DNA from: Tannerellaceae bacterium
GTDB taxonomy: Bacteria; Bacteroidota; Bacteroidia; Bacteroidales; Tannerellaceae
Length of the DNA: 8,893 bases
Direction: 5' to 3'
Assembly: GCA_020860805.1 (NCBI GenBank)
Contig: JAJBTP010000589.1
Coordinates: 1 to 8,893 of the forward strand
The position numbers were made by a program, and so were the translations under genes. Below the pieces are notes generated by a model. The model did no database searches, was not told the origin of the DNA, and saw nothing but the letters and a program-made list of their open reading frames with translations. Numbering within the stretch: position 1 is the first letter of the stretch; every line of letters begins with the position of its first letter. Of this stretch, positions 1 to 6,335 are shown in pieces.

Positions 1-27
1 ACTCAATATATTAAAATATCTTTTCGT

Positions 28-1364
28 TTATTTAAAGAAATAGGATAAACCGATTGCTGGCATATAGGCATGTACGTTGTAGTGTCCACCAAATACACGG
101 GGCTTACTTTCCAGTAGATCTCTATCGGTGTAAGAACCATCACGTCCAAAACCGGTTACATATCCAAAAGAAAGATCGATTGAAAAGTTATTAACCGGAC
201 GGAAGCTGAACCCAGCAGTCAAACCCAATTTATTCATACTTGGAGTTTCTGGGTTTAGATAATCATCTTTTACAGGAGTCTGATCATAATAAGCACCCAC
301 ACGTAAATCCATCCGCTCTGTTAATGCATATACTGTGTACCTGCACGGTAAATACGGGTATTTTTATATTGCTTAGGAGCAGCCTGATTATAGGCACTAA
401 ACTGAGCTTCCGGATAAAATTCAATAGGAAGTTCTTCATAAGCACCCCAACCTACACACTGAACTTCTCCTGATACAACCCAGCGGTTATTAGGTGTATA
501 GGTTAAACCTACATTAAAGTTTGAAGGCATAGGTAGTTCAGATTTGAAATAAGCCTGGTCAAATACGGGAAAAGGAAATGGAGCAGTTAATCCTCTTACT
601 TCTTCATTGACATATTTCAAGTCAACTGTCCCCTCATTCACTTTCATTTTTACCTTTGAACGGAAAGAAGCACCCACAGTAAACTTATCATTAATATCAA
701 ACATTACTCCAATATTATATCCTACTCTTATACCGGCATCTCCTGCCAAGGAAAGACCAATAGGGGTTATTCCTTTGTATTTAGCAACTAACTCTGTTTG
801 CTGTTGTGACTGTAGGATACCACCAAACTCATCAGCCGATAAAAAAGCTCTATTCAGTTCGATATCACCAAACATCATAGAAAGACCTGCTCCAATACTT
901 AAACGGTTTGTTATTTTCCAGGCAAGAGTGGGTTGAATGGAGAAAGCTTTCAAAGAAATGCTCTGGATCAAATGGGCACCTGCCCAGTCATTTCCCCAAT
1001 CAATAGCACTTCCGTAAGGGTTGGTAAGACTGATACCGGCAGCCAGGTTATCATAAATTTTAAATCCCGCATATACATACATAGGAATACTTGCCTGACT
1101 CTTTGATTTATGTTTATAACCATCATTTTCAAAATTAGCTTTTGCAAAAACACCGGTTACACCAGCCGAAATATCCACCTGTTTATCCAGAAAACCTAAT
1201 CCGGCAGGATTAAAGTGCATACTTTCGGCACCTAATTTCATAGCAGTACCTACATGTCCCATACCACCTTGTTTAGTACTTTGTGCATTCACCTGATATC
1301 CTTCTGCTGCTACATATAAGCATGATAGTAAGCAAAAAGAGAGAGCAAGAATTCCTTTTTTCAT
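28..1364 (-). pseudogene. FadL/OmpP1-family outer-membrane transport protein, frameshifted near the C-terminus
   Basis: Members of this family are 14-strand outer-membrane barrels that pass long-chain fatty acids and other hydrophobic compounds. The first frame starts at ATG 1364 with a signal peptide (MKKGILALSFCLLSCLYVAA, likely cut after VAA). The mature start has the family pattern: QGGMGHVGTAMKLGAES followed by HFNPAGLGFLD. Alternating beta-strand segments follow, for example FTVGASFRSKVKMKV. This frame stops at 321 after GTQYMH, but the neighbouring frame continues the barrel to a TAA at 28-30: ALTERMDLRVGAYYDQTP, then FSFRPVNNFSIDLSFGYV, ending in a typical aromatic terminus, GLSYFFK. 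Removing two bases from the TATA at about 329-332 restores GTQYALTERMDLRVG and gives about 444 residues, a normal family length. Loss of the last strands and terminal Phe would be expected to block barrel assembly. The substrate cannot be read from the sequence. The family call is firm; whether the lesion is real is unknown. Confidence 0.88.
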
Positions 1365-1414
1365 AAAATTTTATTTAGTTCTTATCTTTTATAGTTTCCA
1401 TCCAGAAATGGCGA

Positions 1415-1449
1415 CAAAGATATAAACTTTTCTTAAAAACATGCACAAA
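1415..1449 (-). promoter_or_regulatory. putative Bacteroidetes-type promoter of the porin gene
   Basis: Read on the minus strand, 1422-1415 is TATCTTTG, an exact match to the Bacteroidetes -7 element TAnnTTTG. A TTTG lies upstream at 1449-1446 as a candidate -33 element. The gap between them is 23 bases, a little longer than the roughly 20 usually seen, so the -33 assignment is less sure. The leader to ATG 1364 would be about 45 bases. Confidence 0.5.
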
Positions 1450-1654
1450 CATATCTTTTTTGTGCAATATCTAAAGAATTTTAGCACACTTTCAATAGTT
1501 TTGAGTAATCAGGATGTACTTTGTGAATCCGGTAGTCAGTAGTACATTCCCTTTACTTAGCTTAGTAGAAAAAAGCTCCTGATAAAAATATAAACCTATG
1601 TATATTTTAATTTCTACTAACTATCAACTACTATCTACCAAATACTTTTTTTCC

Positions 1655-1662
1655 TACCTTTG
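1655..1662 (+). promoter_or_regulatory. putative -7 element of the queC-queF promoter
   Basis: TACCTTTG matches the Bacteroidetes -7 consensus TAnnTTTG exactly and lies about 64 bases before the queC start. Transcription would start near 1669, placing the pseudoknot at 1684-1716 inside the leader. I see no good TTTG at the -33 position (around 1631-1636), so this would be a promoter with a weak upstream element. Confidence 0.5.
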
Positions 1663-1666
1663 CAGT

Positions 1667-1683
1667 GAAAAGAAAATCTTTTC
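1667..1683 (+). other. 7-bp hairpin at the start of the queC leader
   Basis: GAAAAGA (1667-1673) and TCTTTTC (1677-1683) form a perfect 7-base stem with an AAA loop, ending directly where the first pseudoknot stem begins at 1684. It could stack on the pseudoknot or only stabilise the 5' end of the transcript. The sequence is simple (A/G against T/C), so chance is possible. Confidence 0.35.
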
Positions 1684-1716
1684 CGTGTGCTTGCTTAACC
1701 ACGTATTAAAAACAAG
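1684..1716 (+). promoter_or_regulatory. candidate class I preQ1 riboswitch in the queC-queF leader
   Basis: The segment folds on paper into an H-type pseudoknot. P1 is CGTG 1684-1687 with CACG 1700-1703. P2 is CTTG 1690-1693 with CAAG 1713-1716. L1 is TG, L2 is CTTAAC, and L3 is the 9-base A-rich TATTAAAAA (1704-1712). This is the order and loop character of class I preQ1 aptamers as I recall them. The positions that contact the ligand or close the pocket in the Thermoanaerobacter tengcongensis aptamer have counterparts: U1688 (U6), C1699 (C15), A1712 (A29) and the G1693-C1713 pair (G11-C30). The tail ends in CAAG in both. P2 ends only 9 bases before ATG 1726, so closing it would cover the ribosome entry site, implying translational control. 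The context is ideal: queF downstream makes preQ1. The weak point is a P1 of only four pairs; the consensus was recalled, not searched. Confidence 0.6.
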
Positions 1717-1725
1717 ACAAAAGAT

Positions 1726-2391
1726 ATGAAACGACAAAGTGCAGCTTTAGTCTGCTTTTCCGGTGGACAAGACTCTACCACATGCCTTTTTTGGGCCAAA
1801 AAACATTTTGAACGGGTAGAAGCAGTCTGTTTCACCTATGGCCAGAAACATTCACTTGAAATTGAAATTGCAGAGAAAATTGCCAAAGAAGCCAATGTAC
1901 CCTTCCAGTTATTGAATCTTTCTCTTTTAAGCCAGTTAGCTCCCAATTCGCTTACCGACAGTTCTATTCAGATGGATGAAGAGATGCCAGAGAATAACAT
2001 ACCGAATACATTTGTTCCAGGACGGAATATGTTATTCCTTACATTTGCAGCTGTTGTAGCCAGAAATAAAGGAATATTTCATCTGGTAACAGGAGTATCC
2101 GAAGCAGATTATAGCGGATATCCGGACTGCCGGGATACATTTGTCCGTTCACTGAATGCAACTCTTAACCTGGCAATGGATGAACAATTTGTTATCCATA
2201 CCCCTCTTATGGACAGAGATAAAAGCGAAGTATGGCAGTTAGCCGATGAATTAGGTGTTTTCGATACAGTGCGCAATCAAACACTTACCTGCTATAATGG
2301 TATAGTAGCAGATGGTTGTGGACATTGTCTGGCTTGCAAACTCAGGAAAGAGGGACTAGACCAATATTTGGAAAGTAAGAATCAAATGTAA
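1726..2391 (+). CDS. queC: 7-cyano-7-deazaguanine (preQ0) synthase QueC
   Basis: QueC converts 7-carboxy-7-deazaguanine to preQ0 using ATP and ammonia, in the cytoplasm, as a step of queuosine biosynthesis. The 221-residue product is the usual family length. It opens with the PP-loop ATP pyrophosphatase motif SGGQDS (residues 12-17). It carries the zinc-binding cysteine group near the C-terminus at C189, C198, C201 and C204, in the context LTCYNGIVADGCGHCLACKL. Other family-typical segments are TYGQKHSLEIE (38-48) and FVPGRNMLFLTFAA (96-109). The ATG at 1726 precedes MKRQSAALVCFSGG and fits the family start. It is the first gene of a tight queC-queF-DUF1080 series, with queF 18 bases downstream, and is preceded by a candidate preQ1-sensing leader. 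queD and queE are not in the window. All key residues are present and there is no sign of damage. Confidence 0.97.
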   Translation: MKRQSAALVCFSGGQDSTTCLFWAKKHFERVEAVCFTYGQKHSLEIEIAEKIAKEANVPFQLLNLSLLSQLAPNSLTDSSIQMDEEMPENNIPNTFVPGRNMLFLTFAAVVARNKGIFHLVTGVSEADYSGYPDCRDTFVRSLNATLNLAMDEQFVIHTPLMDRDKSEVWQLADELGVFDTVRNQTLTCYNGIVADGCGHCLACKLRKEGLDQYLESKNQM

Positions 2392-2409
2392 AAAAATCAG
2401 GAAGTAAAG

Positions 2410-2892
2410 ATGACAAACGAACAACTTAACATAGAGCCGGAAAAAGAATTGACCTTATTAGGGGGTAGTACACAATACAAACAGGAGTATGCGCCGGAAA
2501 TACTGGAAGCATTTACTAATAAACATCCAGATAATGACTACTGGGTACAATTCAACTGCCCGGAGTTTACCAGCCTTTGTCCTATCACAGAACAACCGGA
2601 CTTTGCCACGATCCGGATTGATTATATTCCGGACATCAAAATGGTAGAAAGTAAAAGTTTAAAACTATATTTGTTTAGCTTCCGTAATCACGGTGCGTTT
2701 CATGAAGACTGTGTAAACATCATTATGAAAGACCTGATTCGCCTGATGGACCCTAAATATATAGAAGTAACCGGTATATTTACTCCACGGGGAGGTATCA
2801 GTATTTATCCCTACTGCAACTTCGGCAGACCCGGAACCAAATACGAAAAACTTGCCGAAAAACGGTTATTTAAAAGAAACCTAAATAAATAA
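2410..2892 (+). CDS. queF: NADPH-dependent 7-cyano-7-deazaguanine reductase QueF (short, type I form)
   Basis: QueF reduces the nitrile of preQ0 to the amine preQ1 with NADPH, the step after QueC. The 160-residue product matches the single-domain (YkvM-like) type rather than the long two-domain form of E. coli. The catalytic cysteine is C57 in CPEFTSLCPIT, the proton donor aspartate is D64 in QPDFA, and the QueF signature ESKSLKLYLFSFRNHG (80-95) runs on to the substrate-binding E99 in FHED. These are the counterparts of C55, D62 and E97 of the Bacillus subtilis enzyme, shifted by two. A family-typical IFTPRGGISIYPY lies near the C-terminus. The gene sits 18 bases after queC and 15 before the DUF1080 gene, so co-transcription is likely. 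Its product, preQ1, would be the ligand of the leader pseudoknot. Confidence 0.97.
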   Translation: MTNEQLNIEPEKELTLLGGSTQYKQEYAPEILEAFTNKHPDNDYWVQFNCPEFTSLCPITEQPDFATIRIDYIPDIKMVESKSLKLYLFSFRNHGAFHEDCVNIIMKDLIRLMDPKYIEVTGIFTPRGGISIYPYCNFGRPGTKYEKLAEKRLFKRNLNK

Positions 2893-2907
2893 TTCATCTG
2901 TAAGACC

Positions 2908-3681
2908 ATGAAAAAGAGAAATTGGACATTAAAAACTGCAGGATGTGTATTAGCATTCTCTGTGTGTACATTTGTATCAGCACAAAAGCAATATCCACAA
3001 CCTGAACCTATGACTCCGGGAATGTCGGAATACTGGACCCCACAACCCAAAGTAGTAACTCCGGGTGATATAGCAACACATTCCGCACCGTCTGATGCAG
3101 TCGTTCTTTTTGATGGAAAAAATCTTTCTGCCTGGGAAAGTACAAAAGGTGGCGACGCTAAATGAAATGTAACGGATGACTATTTTACTGTAGTAAAGGG
3201 TACCGGAGATATTCAAACCAAAGAAAAATTTGATAGTTTCCAGCTTCATATTGAATGGAGAGTTCCCGAAACGATTACAGGAACAAGCCAGGGCAGAGGA
3301 AATAGTGGAGTCTTCCTGCAGGGAATGTATGAAATTCAGATACTGGATTGCTACGAAAATGAGACCTATGTAAACAGACAAACCGGAAGTATTTATAAAC
3401 AGACTCCGCCATCGGCAAACGCTATGCGTAAACCGGGAGAATGGAATACCTATGATATCATTTATTCAGCACCTGTTTTTAAGGAAGACGGTACTTATCT
3501 GTATCCTCCGCGGGTGACTGTTATTCACAACGGTATCGTTCTGCAAAATAATACGACTATTCTGGGAACAACAGAGTATATAGGATTCCCGAAAATCATT
3601 CCTCACGGCGCAGGTCCTATTAAATTACAGGATCATGGCGATCCGGTATAATTCCGTAACATATGGCTTAGAAAGATGTAA
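2908..3681 (+). pseudogene. exported DUF1080 (3-keto-disaccharide hydrolase-like) protein with two in-frame stop codons
   Basis: DUF1080 (PF06439) proteins are exported jelly-roll domains linked to hydrolysis of 3-keto-glycosides, common in Bacteroidetes. ATG 2908 begins a signal peptide (hydrophobic AGCVLAFSVCTFVSA, likely cut before QKQYP, residue 26). The domain starts at VVLFDGKNLSAWES. TGA at 3163-3165 (codon 86) replaces what is almost certainly the conserved Trp in DAK-W-NVTDD. The same frame then continues with the full family pattern: FQLHIEWRVPE, RGNSGVFLQGMYEIQILD, KPGEWNTYDIIYSAP, VTVIHNGIVLQN and IKLQDHGDPV. A second stop, TAA 3649-3651 (codon 248), is followed in frame by FRNIWLRKM and TAA 3679-3681, the expected family ending. 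Without the stops it is 257 residues. Both lesions are substitutions that leave the frame intact, unlike the indels in the other two broken genes. It follows queF by 15 bases but has no obvious role in queuosine synthesis. Confidence 0.9.
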
Positions 3682-3708
3682 TAAACGGAGTTTCTCAGGA
3701 CGGCGAAA

Positions 3709-3742
3709 AGGAACGCAGAAAATAATAAATATCTGCGTTCCT
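3709..3742. terminator. hairpin terminator between the converging DUF1080 and dnaX genes
   Basis: AGGAACGCAGA (3709-3719) and TCTGCGTTCCT (3732-3742) form a perfect 11-base stem around a 12-base A/T loop. Read on the minus strand the stem runs straight into CCTTTTC, giving a short T-run, so it fits best as the dnaX terminator. On the plus strand no T-run follows. The right arm is also the first copy of the TCTGCG repeat cluster. Confidence 0.6.
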
Positions 3743-3765
3743 CTGCGCTTTCTGCGTAATCTGCG
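3732..3765. repeat. cluster of four TCTGCG repeats
   Basis: TCTGCG occurs at 3732-3737, 3742-3747, 3751-3756 and 3760-3765, with starts 10, 9 and 9 bases apart, and once inverted at 3714-3719. The cluster fills the gap between two convergent genes. Similar CTGCG-rich intergenic repeats are, as far as I recall, found in Bacteroides and other genomes; their role is not clear to me. Confidence 0.7.
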
Positions 3766-3778
3766 TATTCTATTCTAA

Positions 3779-5539
3779 TCAATCAATAATCAGATTAAAT
3801 TCCTCCCGCAATTTAGCAAAAGCCGGATTAATACTTAGTAAATGCTCATATTTCTCTGTCGAAGTATAAGCCAACTTCTTTTCATTGGTTTCACTAATCC
3901 GCACCTGCATTTGTATACCGGTATTTTTTAACTGCGCACGAAGATAAGACAGGATATCTATACTATTATTAATCAATTCTTCCTGTTGGGCCGGATTATG
4001 TACAGCTACTTCAAAATAGAAATTCTCTTTTAATACCGGATGACAGTTAAGCATGGTATTTTTAAGATGAACTTTCGTATCTATACCCATTGCAAACGCT
4101 TCCCAACATCGAATCAGATCCGACTGGTCAAAAGAGTTCGATTGTTGAATAACAGTCTCTACCTGTTTCTGCTGTACCTGTTGTTTATTATCTTTTCCCA
4201 GATTTCTCAGAGAAGTGGTTACAGGAGGACGCGCAGCAGGCCTTGAACCCGCAGGGGGAGGTGATGGCGGAGGAACATGCATTGTATTGGGTAAAGGAGC
4301 ATCTGCAGGTACCTGCGTAGTCACAACCTGTTGAGGAGAGGGCGAAGGTGCAGAGGCTCTGACTGTATTAGCCTGTGATTGCGTCTGTCCCTGTGTCGAA
4401 GCCATAGGTTCAATACGGTTGGTACCAGCTGGTACCGGTTGTGCCGGCCGGCTTAACTGACACAATTGGATAAGAGTTAACTCCAGCAACAACCGTTTAT
4501 TGCGGCTTACTCTATAATTCAAATCACAAGTATTTGCCAACTCTATCGCTTTAAATAATAATGGGTCTGAACAATGTTTAGCCATTTCACGGTAACGCTC
4601 CCGGATAGATGCCCCCACTTCAAAAAGAACCAGGGTAGAATCATCTTTACAAACCAGTAAATCCCGGAAATGAGAAGCCAGTCCTGTAATGATATTTTGT
4701 CCGTCAAATCCCTTGCTCAGAATTTCATTCAATGTCAATACCGCTTCCCGTACATTTCCCGACAACATAGAGTCTGTCAACCGGAAATAATATTCATAAT
4801 CCAGTACGTTCAGATTATCAATGACAGCCTGATAAGTAATATTTCCACCGGTAAAACTGACAACCTGGTCAAAGATAGACAAAGCATCACGCATACCTCC
4901 GTCTGCTTTCTGGGCAATTACATTCAGCGCTTCTTCCTCTGCATTTACATTTTCACAGGAGGCAACATATTGCAAATGTTCAACCATATCCGGAATGGAG
5001 ATACGGTTGAAATCATAAATCTGACAACGGGAAAGAATAGTAGGCAATACTTTATGCTTCTCTGTAGTTGCCAGAATAAACAACGCATAATGAGGAGGTT
5101 CTTCCAGGGTTTTCAGGAAAGCATTGAACGCCGCAGAACTCAACATATGAACCTCATCAATAATAAAGACCTTATATTTTCCCAATGCCGGCGGTATCCG
5201 TACCTGCTCAATAAGTGCCCGGATATCATCCACTGAGTTATTGGAAGCGGCATCCAGTTCATGAATATTATACGAACGCTGTTCATTGAAAGCCATACAG
5301 GACTCACATTCATTACAAGCTTCTCCTTCGGGCGACATATTCAGACAGTTGATAGTCTTTGCAAAAATACGGGCACAAGATGTTTTGCCCACCCCACGAG
5401 ACCCGCAGAACAGATAGGCATGCGCCAGCTTATTCGTTGAAATTGCATTTTTCAGTGTGGTAGTAAGCGATTTCTGGCCTACTACACTCCGGAAAGTAGA
5501 CGGACGGTATTTCCGTGCCGAGACTATATAATTATCCAT
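3779..5539 (-). CDS. dnaX: DNA polymerase III subunit gamma/tau (clamp loader ATPase)
   Basis: DnaX is the AAA+ ATPase core of the clamp loader that places the sliding clamp on primed DNA. The 586-residue product starts with the family opening, ARKYRPSTFRSVVGQ. Motifs in order are Walker A GSRGVGKT (46-53), a zinc module of four cysteines (C65, C75, C78, C81), Walker B VFIIDEVH (124-131), sensor 1 FILATTE (154-160), the SRC arginine-finger motif (170-172) and sensor 2 GGMRDALS (214-221). Domain III extends to about residue 365. It is followed by a Pro/Gln/Ser/Thr-rich linker (about 365-465, with PPPSPPPAGSRPAARPP) and a C-terminal domain to 586 that probably serves the tau role. I found no A-rich slip site that would produce a short gamma form. 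The gene is intact, ends in TGA, is convergent with the DUF1080 gene and divergent from ftsB. Confidence 0.98.
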   Translation of the reverse strand: MDNYIVSARKYRPSTFRSVVGQKSLTTTLKNAISTNKLAHAYLFCGSRGVGKTSCARIFAKTINCLNMSPEGEACNECESCMAFNEQRSYNIHELDAASNNSVDDIRALIEQVRIPPALGKYKVFIIDEVHMLSSAAFNAFLKTLEEPPHYALFILATTEKHKVLPTILSRCQIYDFNRISIPDMVEHLQYVASCENVNAEEEALNVIAQKADGGMRDALSIFDQVVSFTGGNITYQAVIDNLNVLDYEYYFRLTDSMLSGNVREAVLTLNEILSKGFDGQNIITGLASHFRDLLVCKDDSTLVLFEVGASIRERYREMAKHCSDPLLFKAIELANTCDLNYRVSRNKRLLLELTLIQLCQLSRPAQPVPAGTNRIEPMASTQGQTQSQANTVRASAPSPSPQQVVTTQVPADAPLPNTMHVPPPSPPPAGSRPAARPPVTTSLRNLGKDNKQQVQQKQVETVIQQSNSFDQSDLIRCWEAFAMGIDTKVHLKNTMLNCHPVLKENFYFEVAVHNPAQQEELINNSIDILSYLRAQLKNTGIQMQVRISETNEKKLAYTSTEKYEHLLSINPAFAKLREEFNLIID

Positions 5540-5574
5540 TAAAACCTGTCTTTTTTCACATTTTATCCTTCATA

Positions 5575-5582
5575 CAAAGATA
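5575..5582 (-). promoter_or_regulatory. putative -7 element of the dnaX promoter
   Basis: On the minus strand 5582-5575 reads TATCTTTG, matching TAnnTTTG and identical to the porin promoter core. Transcription would start near 5568, giving a leader of about 29 bases before ATG 5539. Its -33 position falls on the -7 box of the opposing promoter (5599-5606), which reads CAAA on this strand, so there is no good -33 match. Confidence 0.5.
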
Positions 5583-5598
5583 TGTAAAATAATTCATT

Positions 5599-5606
5599 TA
5601 CCTTTG
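5599..5606 (+). promoter_or_regulatory. putative -7 element of the ftsB promoter
   Basis: TACCTTTG matches TAnnTTTG and is the same 8-mer as the queC -7 element, followed by GC in both. It ends 15 bases before ATG 5622, so the transcript would carry only about 8-12 leader bases. It also argues against the in-frame TTG at 5604 as start, because that codon lies inside the box. Confidence 0.5.
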
Positions 5607-5621
5607 CGAAAAAGATACTCC

Positions 5622-5927
5622 ATGCAACGGATTAAGGACTTTTATAAGAACTATCTTTCCCGTATCAATGCCTACTGGCTGGTTACGATAGGATTTCTGA
5701 TTCTTACTTTTTCAGTAGGAGACAGTAATCTGTATCAACGCTATTTGTATGAAGAGAAAATCCGGGAATTAGAAAAAGAAATTAGCTATTATGAAAAGGA
5801 GATAGAAATCAACCGGAAAAAACTGGATGATTTGCATACGAATAAAGAAGGATTGGAACGTTTCGCCCGGGAAGAATACAATATGAAACGTCCGAATGAA
5901 GATGTTTATCTTATCAGAAAAAAATGA
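5622..5927 (+). CDS. FtsB/DivIC-family septum formation initiator protein
   Basis: FtsB/DivIC proteins are small bitopic inner-membrane proteins that bridge FtsL and FtsQ/DivIB in the division complex. From ATG 5622 the product has 101 residues. It has a short basic cytoplasmic end (MQRIKDFYKNYLSR), one membrane helix (about 17-33, AYWLVTIGFLILTFSVG), and a charged heptad-like coiled coil (about 41-78, with EEKIRELEKEISYYEKEIE). The family C-terminal motif ERFAREEYNMKRPNEDVYLI (79-98) follows. I chose ATG 5622 over TTG 5604 because the latter overlaps a promoter match and would add six residues before the family-like start. Its TGA overlaps the next gene's ATG (ATGA, 5924-5927), which points to translational coupling. 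The family call is secure; ftsB versus divIC naming is a matter of convention. Confidence 0.93.
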   Translation: MQRIKDFYKNYLSRINAYWLVTIGFLILTFSVGDSNLYQRYLYEEKIRELEKEISYYEKEIEINRKKLDDLHTNKEGLERFAREEYNMKRPNEDVYLIRKK

Positions 5928-6256
5928 ACGAACATAGCCGTACCATCCTGTTTAATATTTCGGCCCTACTTATTCTGGCCGGTACTGTTTTAGTCGGGTT
6001 TCAACTGCTTATAGCTCCTTACCTTTTTGCAGTCGGAGCTGCAGGTATGGCTCTCTGTCATTTCACATACAACGCCAAAAAATTGAATACCCGGCAAAAA
6101 AGATTACAACGTTTTAACGTACTGGGTTCTATTTTGTTAATAGCCGCATCCGCTCTTATGTTTAAAGGACGTAATGAATGGATACTCTGCCTGACTATCG
6201 CTGCTGTATTTATGACGTATGCTGCTTTTATTCCTGAACCCAAAGATAAGAATTAA
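5924..6256 (+). CDS. small four-helix inner-membrane protein of unknown function
   Basis: I do not recognise a named family. The 110-residue product is dominated by four hydrophobic segments, at about 7-27 (TILFNISALLILAGTVLVGF), 30-48, 64-81 and 85-103. A basic loop (AKKLNTRQKRLQRF, 51-64) separates the two pairs, so the arrangement is two hairpins with a positive, probably cytoplasmic, loop. The C-terminus is short and charged (EPKDKN). The start overlaps the stop of the FtsB-like gene by four bases, so the two are almost certainly co-transcribed and translationally coupled. That suggests a role near the cell envelope or division machinery, but this is inference from position only. Confidence 0.85.
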   Translation: MNEHSRTILFNISALLILAGTVLVGFQLLIAPYLFAVGAAGMALCHFTYNAKKLNTRQKRLQRFNVLGSILLIAASALMFKGRNEWILCLTIAAVFMTYAAFIPEPKDKN

Positions 6257-6335
6257 GATTTACCTATCCTCTTAAACCTTCTGCCATAAACAGATGTTTT
6301 GTTATTAGTTTAATCAAATTAATAATTAATTGAAT

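Larger units (their letters stand above)
1365..1725. other. divergent intergenic region between the porin gene and queC
   Basis: This 361-base gap holds no convincing gene. The left edge carries the porin promoter (-7 match at 1415-1422, minus strand). The right edge carries the queC promoter (-7 match at 1655-1662), a short hairpin at 1667-1683 and the pseudoknot leader at 1684-1716. The middle, about 1450-1640, is A+T-rich with a stretch poor in G on the plus strand (1608-1660). It has a weak 6-base inverted repeat (1514-1519 with 1542-1547) but nothing I can assign. Confidence 0.7.

Noticed and set aside
1514..1547. Inverted repeat ATGTAC/GTACAT as an operator or hairpin
   Set aside because: It has only six pairs with a 22-base loop, is self-complementary by nature, and sits in A+T-rich DNA far from either start.
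3163..3165. TGA read as tryptophan (altered genetic code)
   Set aside because: TGA is the true stop of dnaX and of the FtsB-like gene, and Trp is encoded by TGG in queC and elsewhere. One gene also carries a TAA lesion. Recoding is not supported.
4040..5236. Plus-strand open frames opposite dnaX
   Set aside because: They lie antisense to a clear, intact dnaX with all motifs, and their translations look like shadow sequence (rich in Ile, Arg, Gln and Cys) with no recognisable domain.
3779..5539. Programmed frameshift in dnaX producing a short gamma subunit
   Set aside because: I found no A6/A7-type slippery heptamer in the coding strand where the AAA+ core ends.
5604..5621. TTG 5604 as the start of the FtsB-like gene
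   Set aside because: The codon lies inside the TACCTTTG promoter match and adds only six residues; ATG 5622 gives a normal family start.
6330..6335. TTG 6330 as the start of the Dps-like gene
   Set aside because: It adds only two residues before an ATG at 6336, which is the more usual start codon and gives MATTVK.
6257..6335. Promoter for the Dps-like gene
   Set aside because: The gap has a TTTG at 6298-6301 but no TAnnTTTG match at a proper distance; I could not support a promoter call.
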